From Natrinema altunense (lineage in GTDB: Archaea; Halobacteriota; Halobacteria; Halobacteriales; Natrialbaceae): 64,000 bases of DNA. The translations under genes and the position numbers were made by a program. The notes below the pieces were generated by a model. It worked only from the letters and a program-made list of their open reading frames with translations, was not told the DNA's origin and ran no database searches. Shown here in pieces: positions 1 through 9,319 of this stretch; position 1 is the first letter of the stretch, and every line of letters begins with the position of its first letter. The stretch spans positions 124,001 to 188,000 of the forward strand of contig NZ_JNCS01000003.1 in assembly GCF_000731985.1 (NCBI RefSeq). The letters run 5' to 3'.

Positions 1-200
1 CGCTGCTACACGGGATCGGCGAGCCAGTGCCGGACAACGCGGACGGGCGGGTCCTCTTCGACGCCTTCGACGACGAGAGCACGCCGGCCGCGACCAAGGT
101 CGAGCGGACGACGGTGGATCGGATCGAGAGCGACGAGGCGGTCGAGGAGGACTTCGACGACGTGGCGGATCGGCTGAAGGGACTGGGCTATATGGAGTGA
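1..200 (+). CDS. C-terminal end of an AlkP-superfamily phosphodiesterase-like protein (partial)
   Basis: An open frame enters from the left edge and ends in TGA at 198-200. The visible 65 residues are acidic and finish with DDVADRLKGLGYME. The same kind of ending (LSDLGYL and LRVLGYR) closes the two full-length AlkP-superfamily proteins at 20878-22506 and 58074-59093. On that basis I infer a type I phosphodiesterase/nucleotide pyrophosphatase-like hydrolase, probably acting in envelope or glycan metabolism. The catalytic domain lies outside the window, so this rests only on the tail. Its stop codon directly abuts the stop of the convergent kinase gene (200 against 201). Confidence 0.6.
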   Translation, partial: LLHGIGEPVPDNADGRVLFDAFDDESTPAATKVERTTVDRIESDEAVEEDFDDVADRLKGLGYME

Positions 201-1595
201 TCAGGACCGGCTGCGCGGCACCGTCACGGTGATCGCGTTGCCGTTCTCGGTTCGTTCGAAGGCGATACGGCCCCCGGAGAGATCGACGGTCCAGTAGACG
301 AGCCACAGCCCCAGTCCGGACGTGTGATAGACGTCGTCCATCTGCCAGTCGCCGGTCAGGACGCGAAACTCGACCTCCGGAATCGGCGGGCAGTTGTCTC
401 GAACGACGACGGCGACCGTTTCCGGGGTTGAACTGACGGTAACCGACAGCTCCGGTTGGCCGTCGGGTTCGTGTTGGGCAGCGTTCTCGAGGAGTTCCGT
501 GACGGCCAACTCGATCTCGTGGAGGGTGGTTGCGGTCGCTGACGCCGGCAGCGTCGTTTCGATCGTCGCGTTCGGATACCGCTCCCGGATCGTCTCGACC
601 GCGTCAGTGACGACCGCGGCGAGATCGATCGGCTCCGGCACCGCCCGATCAGTGAGGAGGTCGATGATGTCGCGTTGTTTGTCCGCGCTCTCGAGGAGAT
701 CCCGTCCCTGGTTGCGGATGATCTCCGCCCGCCCGCGAGACGGAGCGTCGCCCTCCCGGGCGATACACTCGGCGTTGCCGAGGATGACGGCCATGTCGTT
801 TCGCAGATTGTGCCGGAGCAGGTTGTCCATGACTGCGAGCTGGCGTTCCCGTCGCCGCCGGTCGGTGATGTCTCGGGAGAAGCCGACGATGCGGACGACG
901 TCGCCGTCCTCGATGATCGGTTCGGAGCGAACCCAGACCCAGTGGCTGTACTCCGCATCCGGGTTGACGCGATACTCCACGTCGACGGATTCGCCGGCCG
1001 AGGCGCGATCCATCGCCTCTCGGACGCACGGAACGTCGTCGGGATGGACAACCTCGAGGAACTGCTGGGGATCGGCCTCGAGATCGGCGACCGGTTGACC
1101 GAAGACGTCCTCGTAGGCGGGGTTGACGAACAGCAGTTCCGACCAGTCGCCGTCGAACATCCACAGTACGTCGCCGACGGTGCCGGCGATCGTTCGCAGT
1201 CTGCTCTCGGCGTCGCGGCGTTCCTGCTCCGCGGTCACCTGATCGGAGATGTCCCGCGAGCTGACGACGTAGCCGTCGAGCGCCGCGTCCGGCAGGTTCG
1301 TCACGCGACTCTCTAGCCACACCCACCCGCCGTCCGCGGTCGCGTGGCGATAGCGGACCGTCGACGACGCTCCCGTCGCACTGACCCGCTCGAGCCGATC
1401 CGCGACGGCTCGCCGGTCGTCGGGGTGGATGTACGCCGCGGACGGCTCGCCGACGAGTGCCGCCGGCTCGTAGCCGAGGATCGGATCGCTCGCCGCGTTG
1501 AGGTAGACGTACGTGCCGTCCGTATCGACGATGGCGAGCTTGTCTTGGGCGTGCTCGAGCAGGACGGAAGCCAGATCGCCGAGTTCGACGGTCAT
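201..1595 (-). CDS. PAS-PAS sensor histidine kinase
   Basis: This 464-residue protein has two PAS domains (about 8-120 and 135-250), each closing with a typical SRDI(S/T)D segment. A haloarchaeal-style H-box LLRHNLRND follows, with His262 as the likely phosphorylated residue. A HATPase domain comes next, with N-box ELLENAAQH (Asn371) and G-box TSGLGL (about 426-431). No membrane segment is visible, so it probably senses a cytoplasmic signal. I chose the ATG at 1595, which begins MTVELG; the frame stays open upstream but looks non-coding. No response regulator is adjacent, so the partner is unknown. Confidence 0.9.
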   Translation of the reverse strand: MTVELGDLASVLLEHAQDKLAIVDTDGTYVYLNAASDPILGYEPAALVGEPSAAYIHPDDRRAVADRLERVSATGASSTVRYRHATADGGWVWLESRVTNLPDAALDGYVVSSRDISDQVTAEQERRDAESRLRTIAGTVGDVLWMFDGDWSELLFVNPAYEDVFGQPVADLEADPQQFLEVVHPDDVPCVREAMDRASAGESVDVEYRVNPDAEYSHWVWVRSEPIIEDGDVVRIVGFSRDITDRRRRERQLAVMDNLLRHNLRNDMAVILGNAECIAREGDAPSRGRAEIIRNQGRDLLESADKQRDIIDLLTDRAVPEPIDLAAVVTDAVETIRERYPNATIETTLPASATATTLHEIELAVTELLENAAQHEPDGQPELSVTVSSTPETVAVVVRDNCPPIPEVEFRVLTGDWQMDDVYHTSGLGLWLVYWTVDLSGGRIAFERTENGNAITVTVPRSRS

Positions 1596-1710
1596 CGCGA
1601 TACTGTGGTACAGTTTCCCGTAGCGGAGGAAAAGCGTGGTGGGAGCGTGACCGGACGGAGGCGGACCGACGCGGTTCGAGCGGGTTCCCAACGAGATGTC
1701 GAGCCGAACG

Positions 1711-3018
1711 CTATCGATCCGAACGGACGCGTTGCAGGCCGGTTTTCGCCGCCATCCAGGCCGGGTACACGGTGTTGTAGACGGGTGTGGGGGCGTTTCT
1801 CGCGCCAGCACGGAGGAGCCGATGGGTGAGCGGCGGTTCGGACGCCGAAATCAGGTCGTCAAGATCGACGCCAGCGAGCCACTCGAAGAAGGCCCGTTCG
1901 GCCGGCGTGGCCGGGTCCGTGTCGCGGGCGCGCTCGCGGATGTCCGCCCACATGTGACGCTCGTCCTGGCCGAGCACCCACTCGCCGCGCTCGAGGGACC
2001 GCCGGAGCCGACGGTAGTCCCCCTCGGCGAACGGATAGCCGTGATCGGCCGGCTCGAGGCCCGAGAGACGAAGCCCGACGGCAGTTCGGTAACACTTTTC
2101 ACACCCGCCGCAGTTCCCGTCCATTCGGTCGTTGCAGGTCTGGAGTTGCAGCGTCGGCTCCTCGCTGCGGACGTAATCGGCGATGACATCGAGCCGCTCC
2201 TGTCGGGTGAGTTCGTAGCCGTCGTGGTGACACCGCGTCCCGGTCCACCGGACGTGCTCGTCGATGTCGGGCCGCGAGCCCCACTCGAGGTCGATGCCGT
2301 CCCAGTGAGTCGCGGCGACGTAGAGATCTGTCATCCCGCGCGCGTAGGCCATCGGGGCACAGAGACCGAGCAGCCCCAGCCCGTGGCCGACGGAGCTGTA
2401 CCAGCCGCCGTCGACGTGCCGTTTGTAGTGAGCCAACAGCATCGCATGGTCGAGAAACGACAGCATGTTCGACTCGACGAACGCGGTCTCACAGTCGTGG
2501 TCGTCGGCGAACCGCGAGACGCGCGTTCGCAGCGCGTCCCACTTCCCGTCGTCGTCGGGGCTGGGGGTAATCGTCCAGCCCCGAATGCTGATCACCGTCG
2601 GCGACTCCTCCCGGTGGCGGACGTACGAACACGTCGAGTCGACGCCGCCGGTAAAGAGCAGTCCGCTCCCGTCGCCCGGCTCCGGGTCCGGGTCGATGGT
2701 CCGCCGCGCGTAGAGGGTCCCACCTTCGAGGAAGTCGTGCATCTCACACAGGGTCGTCTTGACGTCCGCAAGGGCGCGCGCGAACGTCGCGTCGACCTCG
2801 TCGACGTAGATATCGGCCCCGTTGGCCCATGCAACGGGACAGACCTGCGCGAGGACCGGGATCGCGAGCACGCCGTCGGGAACGGCCGCGATCGGAACGT
2901 CGTAGTCGGTGCGGAACGATTCGTCGGTGAAGAACCGCTCGAGGTCTGACGTGGCTCGAATCGAGCACTCGAGGGTTCCACTGTCGGCCGTCAGTCGGTC
3001 GATGCGGATCGATGACAT
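1711..3018 (-). CDS. QueC-like PP-loop ATPase with zinc-cysteine cluster
   Basis: This 435-residue protein has a PP-loop motif FTGGVDST at about 122-129, which binds ATP and activates a substrate by adenylation. It also has a cysteine cluster CNDRMDGNCGGCEKC (Cys295, 303, 306, 309). That spacing closely resembles the zinc site of 7-cyano-7-deazaguanine synthase QueC. The protein is nearly twice the QueC length, with about 115 extra N-terminal residues and a basic C-terminal tail, and no other queuosine or archaeosine gene is nearby. A dedicated paralogue working on a surface metabolite is therefore as likely as a base-modification enzyme. The start is the ATG at 3018 (MSSIRIDRL). It is divergent from the membrane protein at 3377. 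Confidence 0.75.
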   Translation of the reverse strand: MSSIRIDRLTADSGTLECSIRATSDLERFFTDESFRTDYDVPIAAVPDGVLAIPVLAQVCPVAWANGADIYVDEVDATFARALADVKTTLCEMHDFLEGGTLYARRTIDPDPEPGDGSGLLFTGGVDSTCSYVRHREESPTVISIRGWTITPSPDDDGKWDALRTRVSRFADDHDCETAFVESNMLSFLDHAMLLAHYKRHVDGGWYSSVGHGLGLLGLCAPMAYARGMTDLYVAATHWDGIDLEWGSRPDIDEHVRWTGTRCHHDGYELTRQERLDVIADYVRSEEPTLQLQTCNDRMDGNCGGCEKCYRTAVGLRLSGLEPADHGYPFAEGDYRRLRRSLERGEWVLGQDERHMWADIRERARDTDPATPAERAFFEWLAGVDLDDLISASEPPLTHRLLRAGARNAPTPVYNTVYPAWMAAKTGLQRVRSDR

Positions 3019-3376
3019 AGTGAAGACGTCTCGCGCTCGAGTGAGCGGACCACGACCGACTACAAAAACGACCGGAACCGTTGATCGATCAGCGCTCGAG
3101 AAATGCAGCCATAGCTGACTGTCCCGACTCGATAGGGACCGGATACTTCGACTGCGGGGTTCCTGCCCGCCCCGTTTTCGGCCGAGCGAACGCGACTCGC
3201 GCGCTCGAGGGAGGCCCGCGGGGCGAAAGTTCGGACGCGACGCCGGCCGTACGGCGTGGCACTCGCCTCCCGAGCTGATTTCGAGGGTAGGTGCCGGATA
3301 ACAAACCTCGCCAGCGCCGACGACTGGCTCGAGAGATGCGTACCGAGACTGGCCCGGACGAACGCGGTGGGATGAG
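3019..3376. other. Divergent intergenic region
   Basis: This 358-bp stretch separates the PP-loop gene (leftward) from the membrane protein gene (rightward) and must hold both promoters. I see no convincing coding frame, RNA gene or strong dyad. The only AT-rich patch is near 3059-3070 (ACTACAAAAACG), about 45 bp from the leftward start. Confidence 0.5.
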
Positions 3377-5170
3377 ATGAGACGATCGACGCTCAACGTG
3401 ACGGTCGCGGTCGGGTTTCTCGCAGTCGCGGTCGGCACCCTCATCGCGAGAGCGAACCCGGCGACGGCCTACGAGTCCTCGGTGTACGTGGGCTCGCCGA
3501 CGAGCACCTGGGTCGTGTTCGCGTTCGCGCTCGCCATCGCAGTCGGGACGACCCTGTCCTGTCGGGGTCGCCGACAGGGGTACGGGATCGCGCTGGGCGG
3601 GACGACGGTGACCGCCATCGTGAGCCTCCCCGTGATCCGGAACTATCGCTTCGCCGGGATGGGCGACGCGATGACGCATCTGGGCTGGACCCGAGACATC
3701 GTCTCCGGGGGAACCGCGCCCCACGAACTGTTCTATCCGGGGTTACACGCCATCGCGACGGTGTTTCACGTCGTCGGCGGTGTCCCGATCGAACGCGGAC
3801 TCCTGATCGCGATGGTCGTGCTCTTCGTTCCGTTCGTCGTCTTCGTTCCGCTCGCCGTCCGCGATATGGCCGGCAGCGGACTGGCGGTCGGGCTGTCCGC
3901 GATCGTCTCCTGGATGGTCCTCCCGGTCAACAACATCGCGACGTTCATGGGCGTCCATACCAACTCGAACGCACTCTTTCTGGTTCCGCCCGTCGTCTTC
4001 GCGCTCGTCACCTACCTCCGGCGACGATCGACGGTCGAACGACTCCCGTTCGGGCTGTCGCCGTTCAGCGTCCTCGTCTATCTGACCGGCCTCACGCTCC
4101 TGTTGGTCCACCCCCAGCAGATGTTCAATATCATCGTCCTCGTCGCCGCGATCAGCGGCGTGCAGTTCCTCGCTCGCCGGCGGTTCGACGAGCACCCGAT
4201 GCTCGAGCACCCGACGACGTACGCGCACACGATCGTCCTCGGCGGGATGTTCGGGCTCTGGGCGCTGGGGAACGAACGGTTCAGAAGCGCCGCGACCGGG
4301 CTGGTGTACGGGTTGCTCTCGCAGGACGTCGGTGCCGGGGCCGAGGTCGACCAGCGAGGATCGTCGCTGACCGACATCGGCGGGAGCCTCGCCGAGCTCT
4401 TCGTGAAGATGTTCCTCGATGCCGCGATCATCGGACTCCTCGTCGGCCTGTTCGTCCTGGCCGTCTGGCTCGGTCGGACGAGCCTCGACGCCGAGAGCAG
4501 ATCCGTCGTCAACTACGTCAGCATCGGGCTCGTTCCGCTGGGCGGCCTGTTCGCCGTGTACTTCGTCGGAACGCCCACGATGGCGTTCCGACAGGTCGGC
4601 TTCATCTACGTCCTCCTGACGATCCTCGCCGGCATCGCGCTGGCACAGTTCACGGGCGGGCTCTCGAGCCTACTCACGAGACCGGGCGCGAACGCGGTCA
4701 CCGCGCTGGTTCTCGGCTGCTGTCTGGTGCTCGGGCTGCTCACGGTGTTCGCGTCGCCGCTGATCTACAACCCGGGCCAGCACGTGACTCCCGAAATGAT
4801 GAGCGGCTACGAGGACGGCCTGGATCACGGGGCCGAGGGCGTTCCCTACGCGGGGATGGGGTACGACCCCTACCGATACGATCACGGCATCAACGGTATC
4901 CCGGGCGGCGGCGATACCGTCGGTGGCGCGTCGGCGGCCACGGGAACCGTCAACGCGACCGTGTTCTCGGCGGGCAACTACAGCGGGGCCTATCCGACCG
5001 ACGAGTACTACTTCGTCTTCACGGAGTGGGACAGAACGAAAGAGATCGACGTCTATCAGGAACTCAACTACCGCGAAGCCGCACTCGAGGGGCTCGATAC
5101 CGACCCGATCGCGAACAAGGTCGTCTCGAACGACGAGTTCGAGATGTACGCCATCAGGAGCGGGTCGTAG
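3377..5170 (+). CDS. Multi-spanning membrane protein, possibly GT-C-like surface glycan enzyme
   Basis: The 597-residue product starts with a short basic segment and a hydrophobic helix. It has roughly a dozen further membrane segments up to about residue 470 and ends in a soluble domain of about 120 residues (NATVFSAGNYSGAY onward) that is probably outside the cell. An early polar segment GMGDAMTHLGWTRD followed by FYPGLHAI resembles the first luminal loop of GT-C glycosyltransferases and oligosaccharide polymerases, where acidic residues act in catalysis. I cannot assign a family with confidence. Genes for a flippase, a sugar oxidoreductase and an aminotransferase downstream make a role in surface polysaccharide or lipid-linked sugar assembly plausible. 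Confidence 0.65.
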   Translation: MRRSTLNVTVAVGFLAVAVGTLIARANPATAYESSVYVGSPTSTWVVFAFALAIAVGTTLSCRGRRQGYGIALGGTTVTAIVSLPVIRNYRFAGMGDAMTHLGWTRDIVSGGTAPHELFYPGLHAIATVFHVVGGVPIERGLLIAMVVLFVPFVVFVPLAVRDMAGSGLAVGLSAIVSWMVLPVNNIATFMGVHTNSNALFLVPPVVFALVTYLRRRSTVERLPFGLSPFSVLVYLTGLTLLLVHPQQMFNIIVLVAAISGVQFLARRRFDEHPMLEHPTTYAHTIVLGGMFGLWALGNERFRSAATGLVYGLLSQDVGAGAEVDQRGSSLTDIGGSLAELFVKMFLDAAIIGLLVGLFVLAVWLGRTSLDAESRSVVNYVSIGLVPLGGLFAVYFVGTPTMAFRQVGFIYVLLTILAGIALAQFTGGLSSLLTRPGANAVTALVLGCCLVLGLLTVFASPLIYNPGQHVTPEMMSGYEDGLDHGAEGVPYAGMGYDPYRYDHGINGIPGGGDTVGGASAATGTVNATVFSAGNYSGAYPTDEYYFVFTEWDRTKEIDVYQELNYREAALEGLDTDPIANKVVSNDEFEMYAIRSGS

Positions 5171-5683
5171 CGACGCTCCCGTTCCGCCGGCCGCTGCTGC
5201 CACTGCTGACGGAGCGAGCGAGTGTCGGCCGACGTCGGCTCGCGATCCCACGACGAACTGGGGGATCACTTCGCGCACGCGAGCGCGTTTCGGATTGACC
5301 GTCCCGTGACGGGACACGCCGTCGACTCGAGACCGACGTACCCCATCCGGACCACCGAGACCGGTCGGAACGGTCGGTAAGAACTGCTTACGACTCGAGA
5401 AAGACGGAACTGTCCGTCCGAAACGGTGTCGGCGACGGCGAGCGCCCGCGTTCGTCTTCCCCGTCGGGTTCGGGGTCGAGAGCGCCTCTCCGCTCGACAC
5501 GCTCTCGTTTCCTCGACAAAGGGTCGATTACGGCCACGGAAACTGTCATCAATTCGTTCATAGATTCGTGGACGAATGTCGGTAGATTGTGTCTCAATAC
5601 CCAGTGTTAGAAATATATTCTGTAAATTTAAGCCATAGCTCCAAGAAAAAGTTTATGTGTGTAAGACGGAGTTACGGACATGT
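5171..5683. other. Intergenic region with AT-rich promoter of the beta-helix gene
   Basis: About 510 bp without a convincing gene. The left part is GC-rich and featureless. From about 5605 to 5660 the sequence becomes strikingly AT-rich and ends in the TATA-like element annotated separately, directly before the exported beta-helix gene. Confidence 0.6.
5652..5657 (+). promoter_or_regulatory. TATA-like element of beta-helix gene 1
   Basis: TTTATG lies 32 nt before the ATG at 5684, inside AAAGTTTATG. The second beta-helix gene (start 9319, minus strand) carries the same ten bases at exactly the same distance. This implies leaderless or nearly leaderless transcripts and a duplicated promoter. 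Confidence 0.65.
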
Positions 5684-6634
5684 ATGGCGCAGAACCCCCG
5701 TACGTCCGAGACGGAATCCACTCCGACTGCAGGCCGTAATAGCGGATTAAGCCGCCGTAACTACGTTCGCTCGCTCGCCGCCGTGGCGACCGCGGCGACC
5801 GCGATCGGCGGGGCCGGCACGGCCGCCGCTCAGGACGACTACGAGGTCATCGAAGCCGAGGGACAGACGATCACCATCGACGCCGGTGAGACCTGGGAGA
5901 ACAAACTCATCGACATGACGACCGGTCAGGACATCATCGTCACCGCCCATAGCAGCGACTGGACGATCCGGAACGTCGGTTTCAAAGGCGAGAACACTTC
6001 CGGCACCGGGACCGCCACGTTCGGCATCTCCGACACGAGCGGCGGCACCTGTACCGTCGAGAACGTCTACCTCGGGGACGGCTCGAGCACCGGGAACGGG
6101 AACCCGAACGGCCACGGGCAGACGGCCTTCTGGGTCGCGCCGGACCACAACGGGCACATCGACTTCGAGAACGTCAACATCCAGAACTTCGCGGACAACG
6201 CGATCTACGGCTCCGCACCCGGCACCAAGGGCGGTGGGACGATCCACATCGACAGCAGTTTCGCCGCGAACTGTTACGTCTCGCACTTCCGACTGGCCAC
6301 CGAAGGGAGCAAGGTCACGAACTCGAGCGTCTACGTCGACGGGAGTCACGGGTACGTCGGCCGCGGTATCTGGGGCTGGGCCCCGGGGACGATCGAGGTC
6401 GAGGACTGCCAGATCGAGATGAACGGACAGAACACCGCTATCGACGCCGGTGCGAACGGGAACCCGACCGAGATCGCCGTCACGAACACCGACTACGACG
6501 ACGGGGCCGGCATCGCCGAACACGCCGGTTCGAACGTCCAGCTCGGCGACGGCGTCGGGACCGACCCCGAGGCGTTCATCCCGCAGGGCGTCCCGACGAG
6601 CCCCGAAGAAGCCGCGTCCGGTTCGCAGAAGTAA
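5684..6634 (+). CDS. Tat-exported right-handed beta-helix protein (short paralogue)
   Basis: This 316-residue protein has a twin-arginine signal (SRRNYVRSLAAV followed by an alanine-rich stretch ending GTAAAQ), so it is exported folded. The mature part begins DDYEVIEAEG and has short repeated strand/turn units rich in Asn and Gly (WTIRNVGFKG, GTCTVENVYLGDG, GHIDFENVNIQNF). This is typical of right-handed parallel beta-helix folds of the pectate-lyase type. Such proteins bind or cleave polysaccharides, but I see no diagnostic catalytic set, so the substrate is unknown. It is clearly paralogous to the gene at 7250-9319 (shared QDDYEVIEA, WTIRNVGF, YASAPG/YGSAPG and FWGWNPG/IWGWAPG blocks) but lacks that protein's C-terminal modules. 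The ATG at 5684 gives the correct signal peptide. Confidence 0.85.
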   Translation: MAQNPRTSETESTPTAGRNSGLSRRNYVRSLAAVATAATAIGGAGTAAAQDDYEVIEAEGQTITIDAGETWENKLIDMTTGQDIIVTAHSSDWTIRNVGFKGENTSGTGTATFGISDTSGGTCTVENVYLGDGSSTGNGNPNGHGQTAFWVAPDHNGHIDFENVNIQNFADNAIYGSAPGTKGGGTIHIDSSFAANCYVSHFRLATEGSKVTNSSVYVDGSHGYVGRGIWGWAPGTIEVEDCQIEMNGQNTAIDAGANGNPTEIAVTNTDYDDGAGIAEHAGSNVQLGDGVGTDPEAFIPQGVPTSPEEAASGSQK

Positions 6635-7249
6635 CGACGCTGCCCGTTTTCGCGGAGCACCGACTCGCTGACGCGACCGAGTCTACCCTCCACCGCGTGT
6701 ACGTACCCTCTCACACGCCGTTTCGGCCCCCGCTGACGTGACGCCCTCCACCGCGTGACGCTCGGTACGCGGACACCATCCGCGCGACCGGTTTCCGTCT
6801 CGTTTTTCGGACCTGACTCGAGCGATACACTGACCAGCCGCGCCTCTCCACGGTCTCGCGGGCCGACCGCGACAGCACGACGGAACGGCCGAGACTCCGA
6901 CGCCAGCGAACGGTCGGCGTTCAGAGAGTCGACTCGAGAACGGAGTACGTCCGTACCGGTCGTGGCCGCTGTCGTCGGTCGCGGTCGACAGCGACCGACA
7001 GACGGTGGTGATGCGGATCGGGTGGGAGAACCGTAATCGGGAGGAGAGCGGTACGAGAGTGATAGCGTCTTCCCGCGAGTGTACATCAACCCCCGACGGC
7101 GACCACGAGCCGGTTACGGCAGCGGGCCGTGGCTGGTGGGTTCTCGCGTCCCGAGAATCGAACCGGAACGCACAAAACGAGTATGGATCGCGCCGATCAC
7201 AGGTCCCGCATCGCGGCTCACTGACGCTGCGTCAGTGACCGACGCCGGC
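6635..7249. other. Intergenic region between convergent beta-helix paralogues
   Basis: About 615 bp between two converging genes. I see no gene. It contains a 14-bp direct repeat (CCCTCCACCGCGTG at 6686-6699 and 6744-6757) and the hairpin at 7218-7238. Codon-like structure is absent in all frames, so it may be eroded DNA from the duplication that produced the paralogues. Confidence 0.5.
7218..7238 (-). terminator. Hairpin downstream of beta-helix gene 2
   Basis: TCACTGACG, a 3-nt loop CTG, and CGTCAGTGA form a perfect 9-bp stem that begins 11 nt after the stop codon of the minus-strand gene. There is no U-tract, so it may protect the mRNA 3' end rather than terminate transcription. Confidence 0.45.
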
Positions 7250-9319
7250 TTACTGTTCGCGCGCGTTGTACTGCACGTCGACCGTCGCGTCGCCGAGGAT
7301 CCGGAAGTCCTCGATATCGCCGTCGAACCAGTAGGCGTCGAGCCAGTTGCCGACGCCGCCGCGGACCGTCGTATCCTCGACGATATCGTTCTCGTTGACC
7401 GACGCGTCGCGGTACTCGGCCTGGATGACCTTCCCGTCGACGCGGAACGAATACGTGCTCGGCTCGGCCGTTTCGGTCCCGTCGAAGACGACCGCGTGTG
7501 GGAGCAGTTCGGGGTCGCCGTACTCCTCGAGATCGATCTCGTCGCCGTCGACCGTGATGGTGGGCGTCCCGTTGATCAGCGAGACGTCGGTCAGCGTCCC
7601 GGAGAAGCGAAACCGGAGGCTGCCGTCGGTGACGGTGCTCTGGACCGTCGAGCCGGAGATCGTCGTCGCCTCGTCTTCCGGCGCTTCGTCGGAAGCGAGT
7701 TCGATGTCGCCGTCGACCGTGATCTCGAAGCCGACCGGGGTTCCCGTCCCCTCTACCTCGAGGACGTGGGGGAAGTCGGTCCCGTAGTCGGCGGGATCGA
7801 CACGGTCGCCGTTGATGGAAACGGTGCCGGGGCCGTCGACGGTCAGTTGGTCGATCTCGCCGCTGTACCGGAAGGCGTCCTTCCAGTCGGCGACGACACC
7901 GTAGACGGTGCCGTCTTCGATGGCATCCTCGTCGTCGATCGAGGCACCGTCGTACCCGCTCCGTTCGGCCTCGCCGCTGACGGTGAACTCGTAGCGAGTC
8001 ACGTCCTCGTCGCTCCCGTCGATGACGATGATGTCGTCCAGAACGTCGTCGATATCCGCGGGATCGATCTCGACGCCGTTGACCCGAACGGTCGCGTCGC
8101 CGTCGACGGACAGGCGCTCGATTTCCCCGTCGAAGCGGAACGCGTCGAGGTAGTCGGCGACGGTACCGCTGGCGCGGGTGCCGTCGACCGAGGCCGCCGC
8201 GTCGATCGTCGCGTTCTCGTCGGTGCTGGGCTCGACCGCCTCGCTGACGACGAATTCGTAGCTCGTCGTGTCCGACGTGCCGTTCCCGTCGAAGACGACC
8301 GTGTTCGCCAGCGACGAACCGTCGGAGTCGTCGGTCGACGACTCGCTGCCGGACTGACCGCCGGACGAGCCGCCGCTTGCGGCCTCCGCAGCCGAGGTCG
8401 GTACCCCGTCGGGCATCGAGAGGTCGGGGTTCGAGCCGAGTCCGTCCCCGCGGGTGAGGCGAACGTCACCGCGCTGGCTGATGCCATCGAACTGCGTGTC
8501 CGCGATGCGGATCCGCGTCGTCTCGCCGTTTCGGCCGAGGTGGATCGCGTCGTTGTAGGAACCGGAACTGAAGTCACAGCCCGTGACCTCCATCCGGCCG
8601 GGGTTCCAGCCCCAGAAACACCGACCGTTGTAGCGGCCGTCGCCGTCGTTGTACGCGACGGAGTCCGTACACTTCGAGCCGTCGGAACTGAGACGGAAAC
8701 TCGAGACGTAGTTGTTCGCCGCGTAGCAGCGATCGATGTGGACCGTGCCGCCGTTGCCGTTGTACCCGGGCGCGGACGCGTAAATCCCGTTGTTGGGCCA
8801 GTCCTGAACGTTACAGTGCCGAATGTCGATGTGCCCGCTGTGTTCCGGCGCGACCCAGATCCCACACTGTCCGTGGGAACTGTAGCTGCTCGGGCGCACA
8901 CAGCCGTCGCCCATGTAGACGTTTTCGATCGTCGACGTGTTGCCGTCGACGTCGGCGACCGCGATCGCGTGTCTGTCGTAGCGGTGGGTCCCGACGAAGC
9001 CGACGTTCCGGATCGTCCAGTTCGTCGACTCTCGAGCGTAAAGCCCGAACCAGTTGCCGTTCGAAAAGTCGATGATCTTGTTCTCGAAAACCTCACCGTC
9101 GTCGATGGTGTACCACTCGTTGGACGCCTCGATGACTTCGTAGTCGTCCTGCGCGGCCGCGGTACCGGTCGCGAACCCGCCGCCGATCACGGACGCCGCA
9201 CCAGTCAGCTTCAGATACGAGCGACGGTCGAGTAATTCGTTATTACCGCTCGTATCACTGCTTTCGAGGGCGTTATCCGCGGAATCGCCATCATCCAATA
9301 CCGAATTGTCGCGTGCCAT
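7250..9319 (-). CDS. Tat-exported beta-helix protein with four tandem C-terminal modules
   Basis: This 689-residue protein has a twin-arginine signal (DRRSYLKLTGAA, about 31-56), a beta-helix domain (58-310) paralogous to the product of 5684-6634, and a Gly/Ser-rich linker (315-336). Four tandem modules of about 85 residues follow, at 338-425, 428-512, 517-601 and 607-687. Their shared core is roughly VADWxDAFRFxGEI, then LxVDGxxTVxVNGxxIDP. Modules 1 and 2 are the closest pair and module 3 the most divergent. I do not recognise the module family; an all-beta fold for surface attachment or carbohydrate binding is an inference. The protein is very acidic and should sit in the wall or medium. 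The ATG at 9319 is chosen for the signal peptide and promoter spacing. Confidence 0.85.
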   Translation of the reverse strand: MARDNSVLDDGDSADNALESSDTSGNNELLDRRSYLKLTGAASVIGGGFATGTAAAQDDYEVIEASNEWYTIDDGEVFENKIIDFSNGNWFGLYARESTNWTIRNVGFVGTHRYDRHAIAVADVDGNTSTIENVYMGDGCVRPSSYSSHGQCGIWVAPEHSGHIDIRHCNVQDWPNNGIYASAPGYNGNGGTVHIDRCYAANNYVSSFRLSSDGSKCTDSVAYNDGDGRYNGRCFWGWNPGRMEVTGCDFSSGSYNDAIHLGRNGETTRIRIADTQFDGISQRGDVRLTRGDGLGSNPDLSMPDGVPTSAAEAASGGSSGGQSGSESSTDDSDGSSLANTVVFDGNGTSDTTSYEFVVSEAVEPSTDENATIDAAASVDGTRASGTVADYLDAFRFDGEIERLSVDGDATVRVNGVEIDPADIDDVLDDIIVIDGSDEDVTRYEFTVSGEAERSGYDGASIDDEDAIEDGTVYGVVADWKDAFRYSGEIDQLTVDGPGTVSINGDRVDPADYGTDFPHVLEVEGTGTPVGFEITVDGDIELASDEAPEDEATTISGSTVQSTVTDGSLRFRFSGTLTDVSLINGTPTITVDGDEIDLEEYGDPELLPHAVVFDGTETAEPSTYSFRVDGKVIQAEYRDASVNENDIVEDTTVRGGVGNWLDAYWFDGDIEDFRILGDATVDVQYNAREQ

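Noticed and set aside
7120-7190. tRNA-like T-loop (TTCGATT on the minus strand)
   Set aside because: The flanking bases do not form a T-stem (TCCGG against CTCGG) and no acceptor or anticodon stem can be drawn.
7079-9235. Open frame of 718 codons on the plus strand
   Set aside because: It is antisense to the beta-helix gene and arises from GC-rich codon bias. It has no recognisable domain, while the minus strand has a signal peptide, promoter and repeats.
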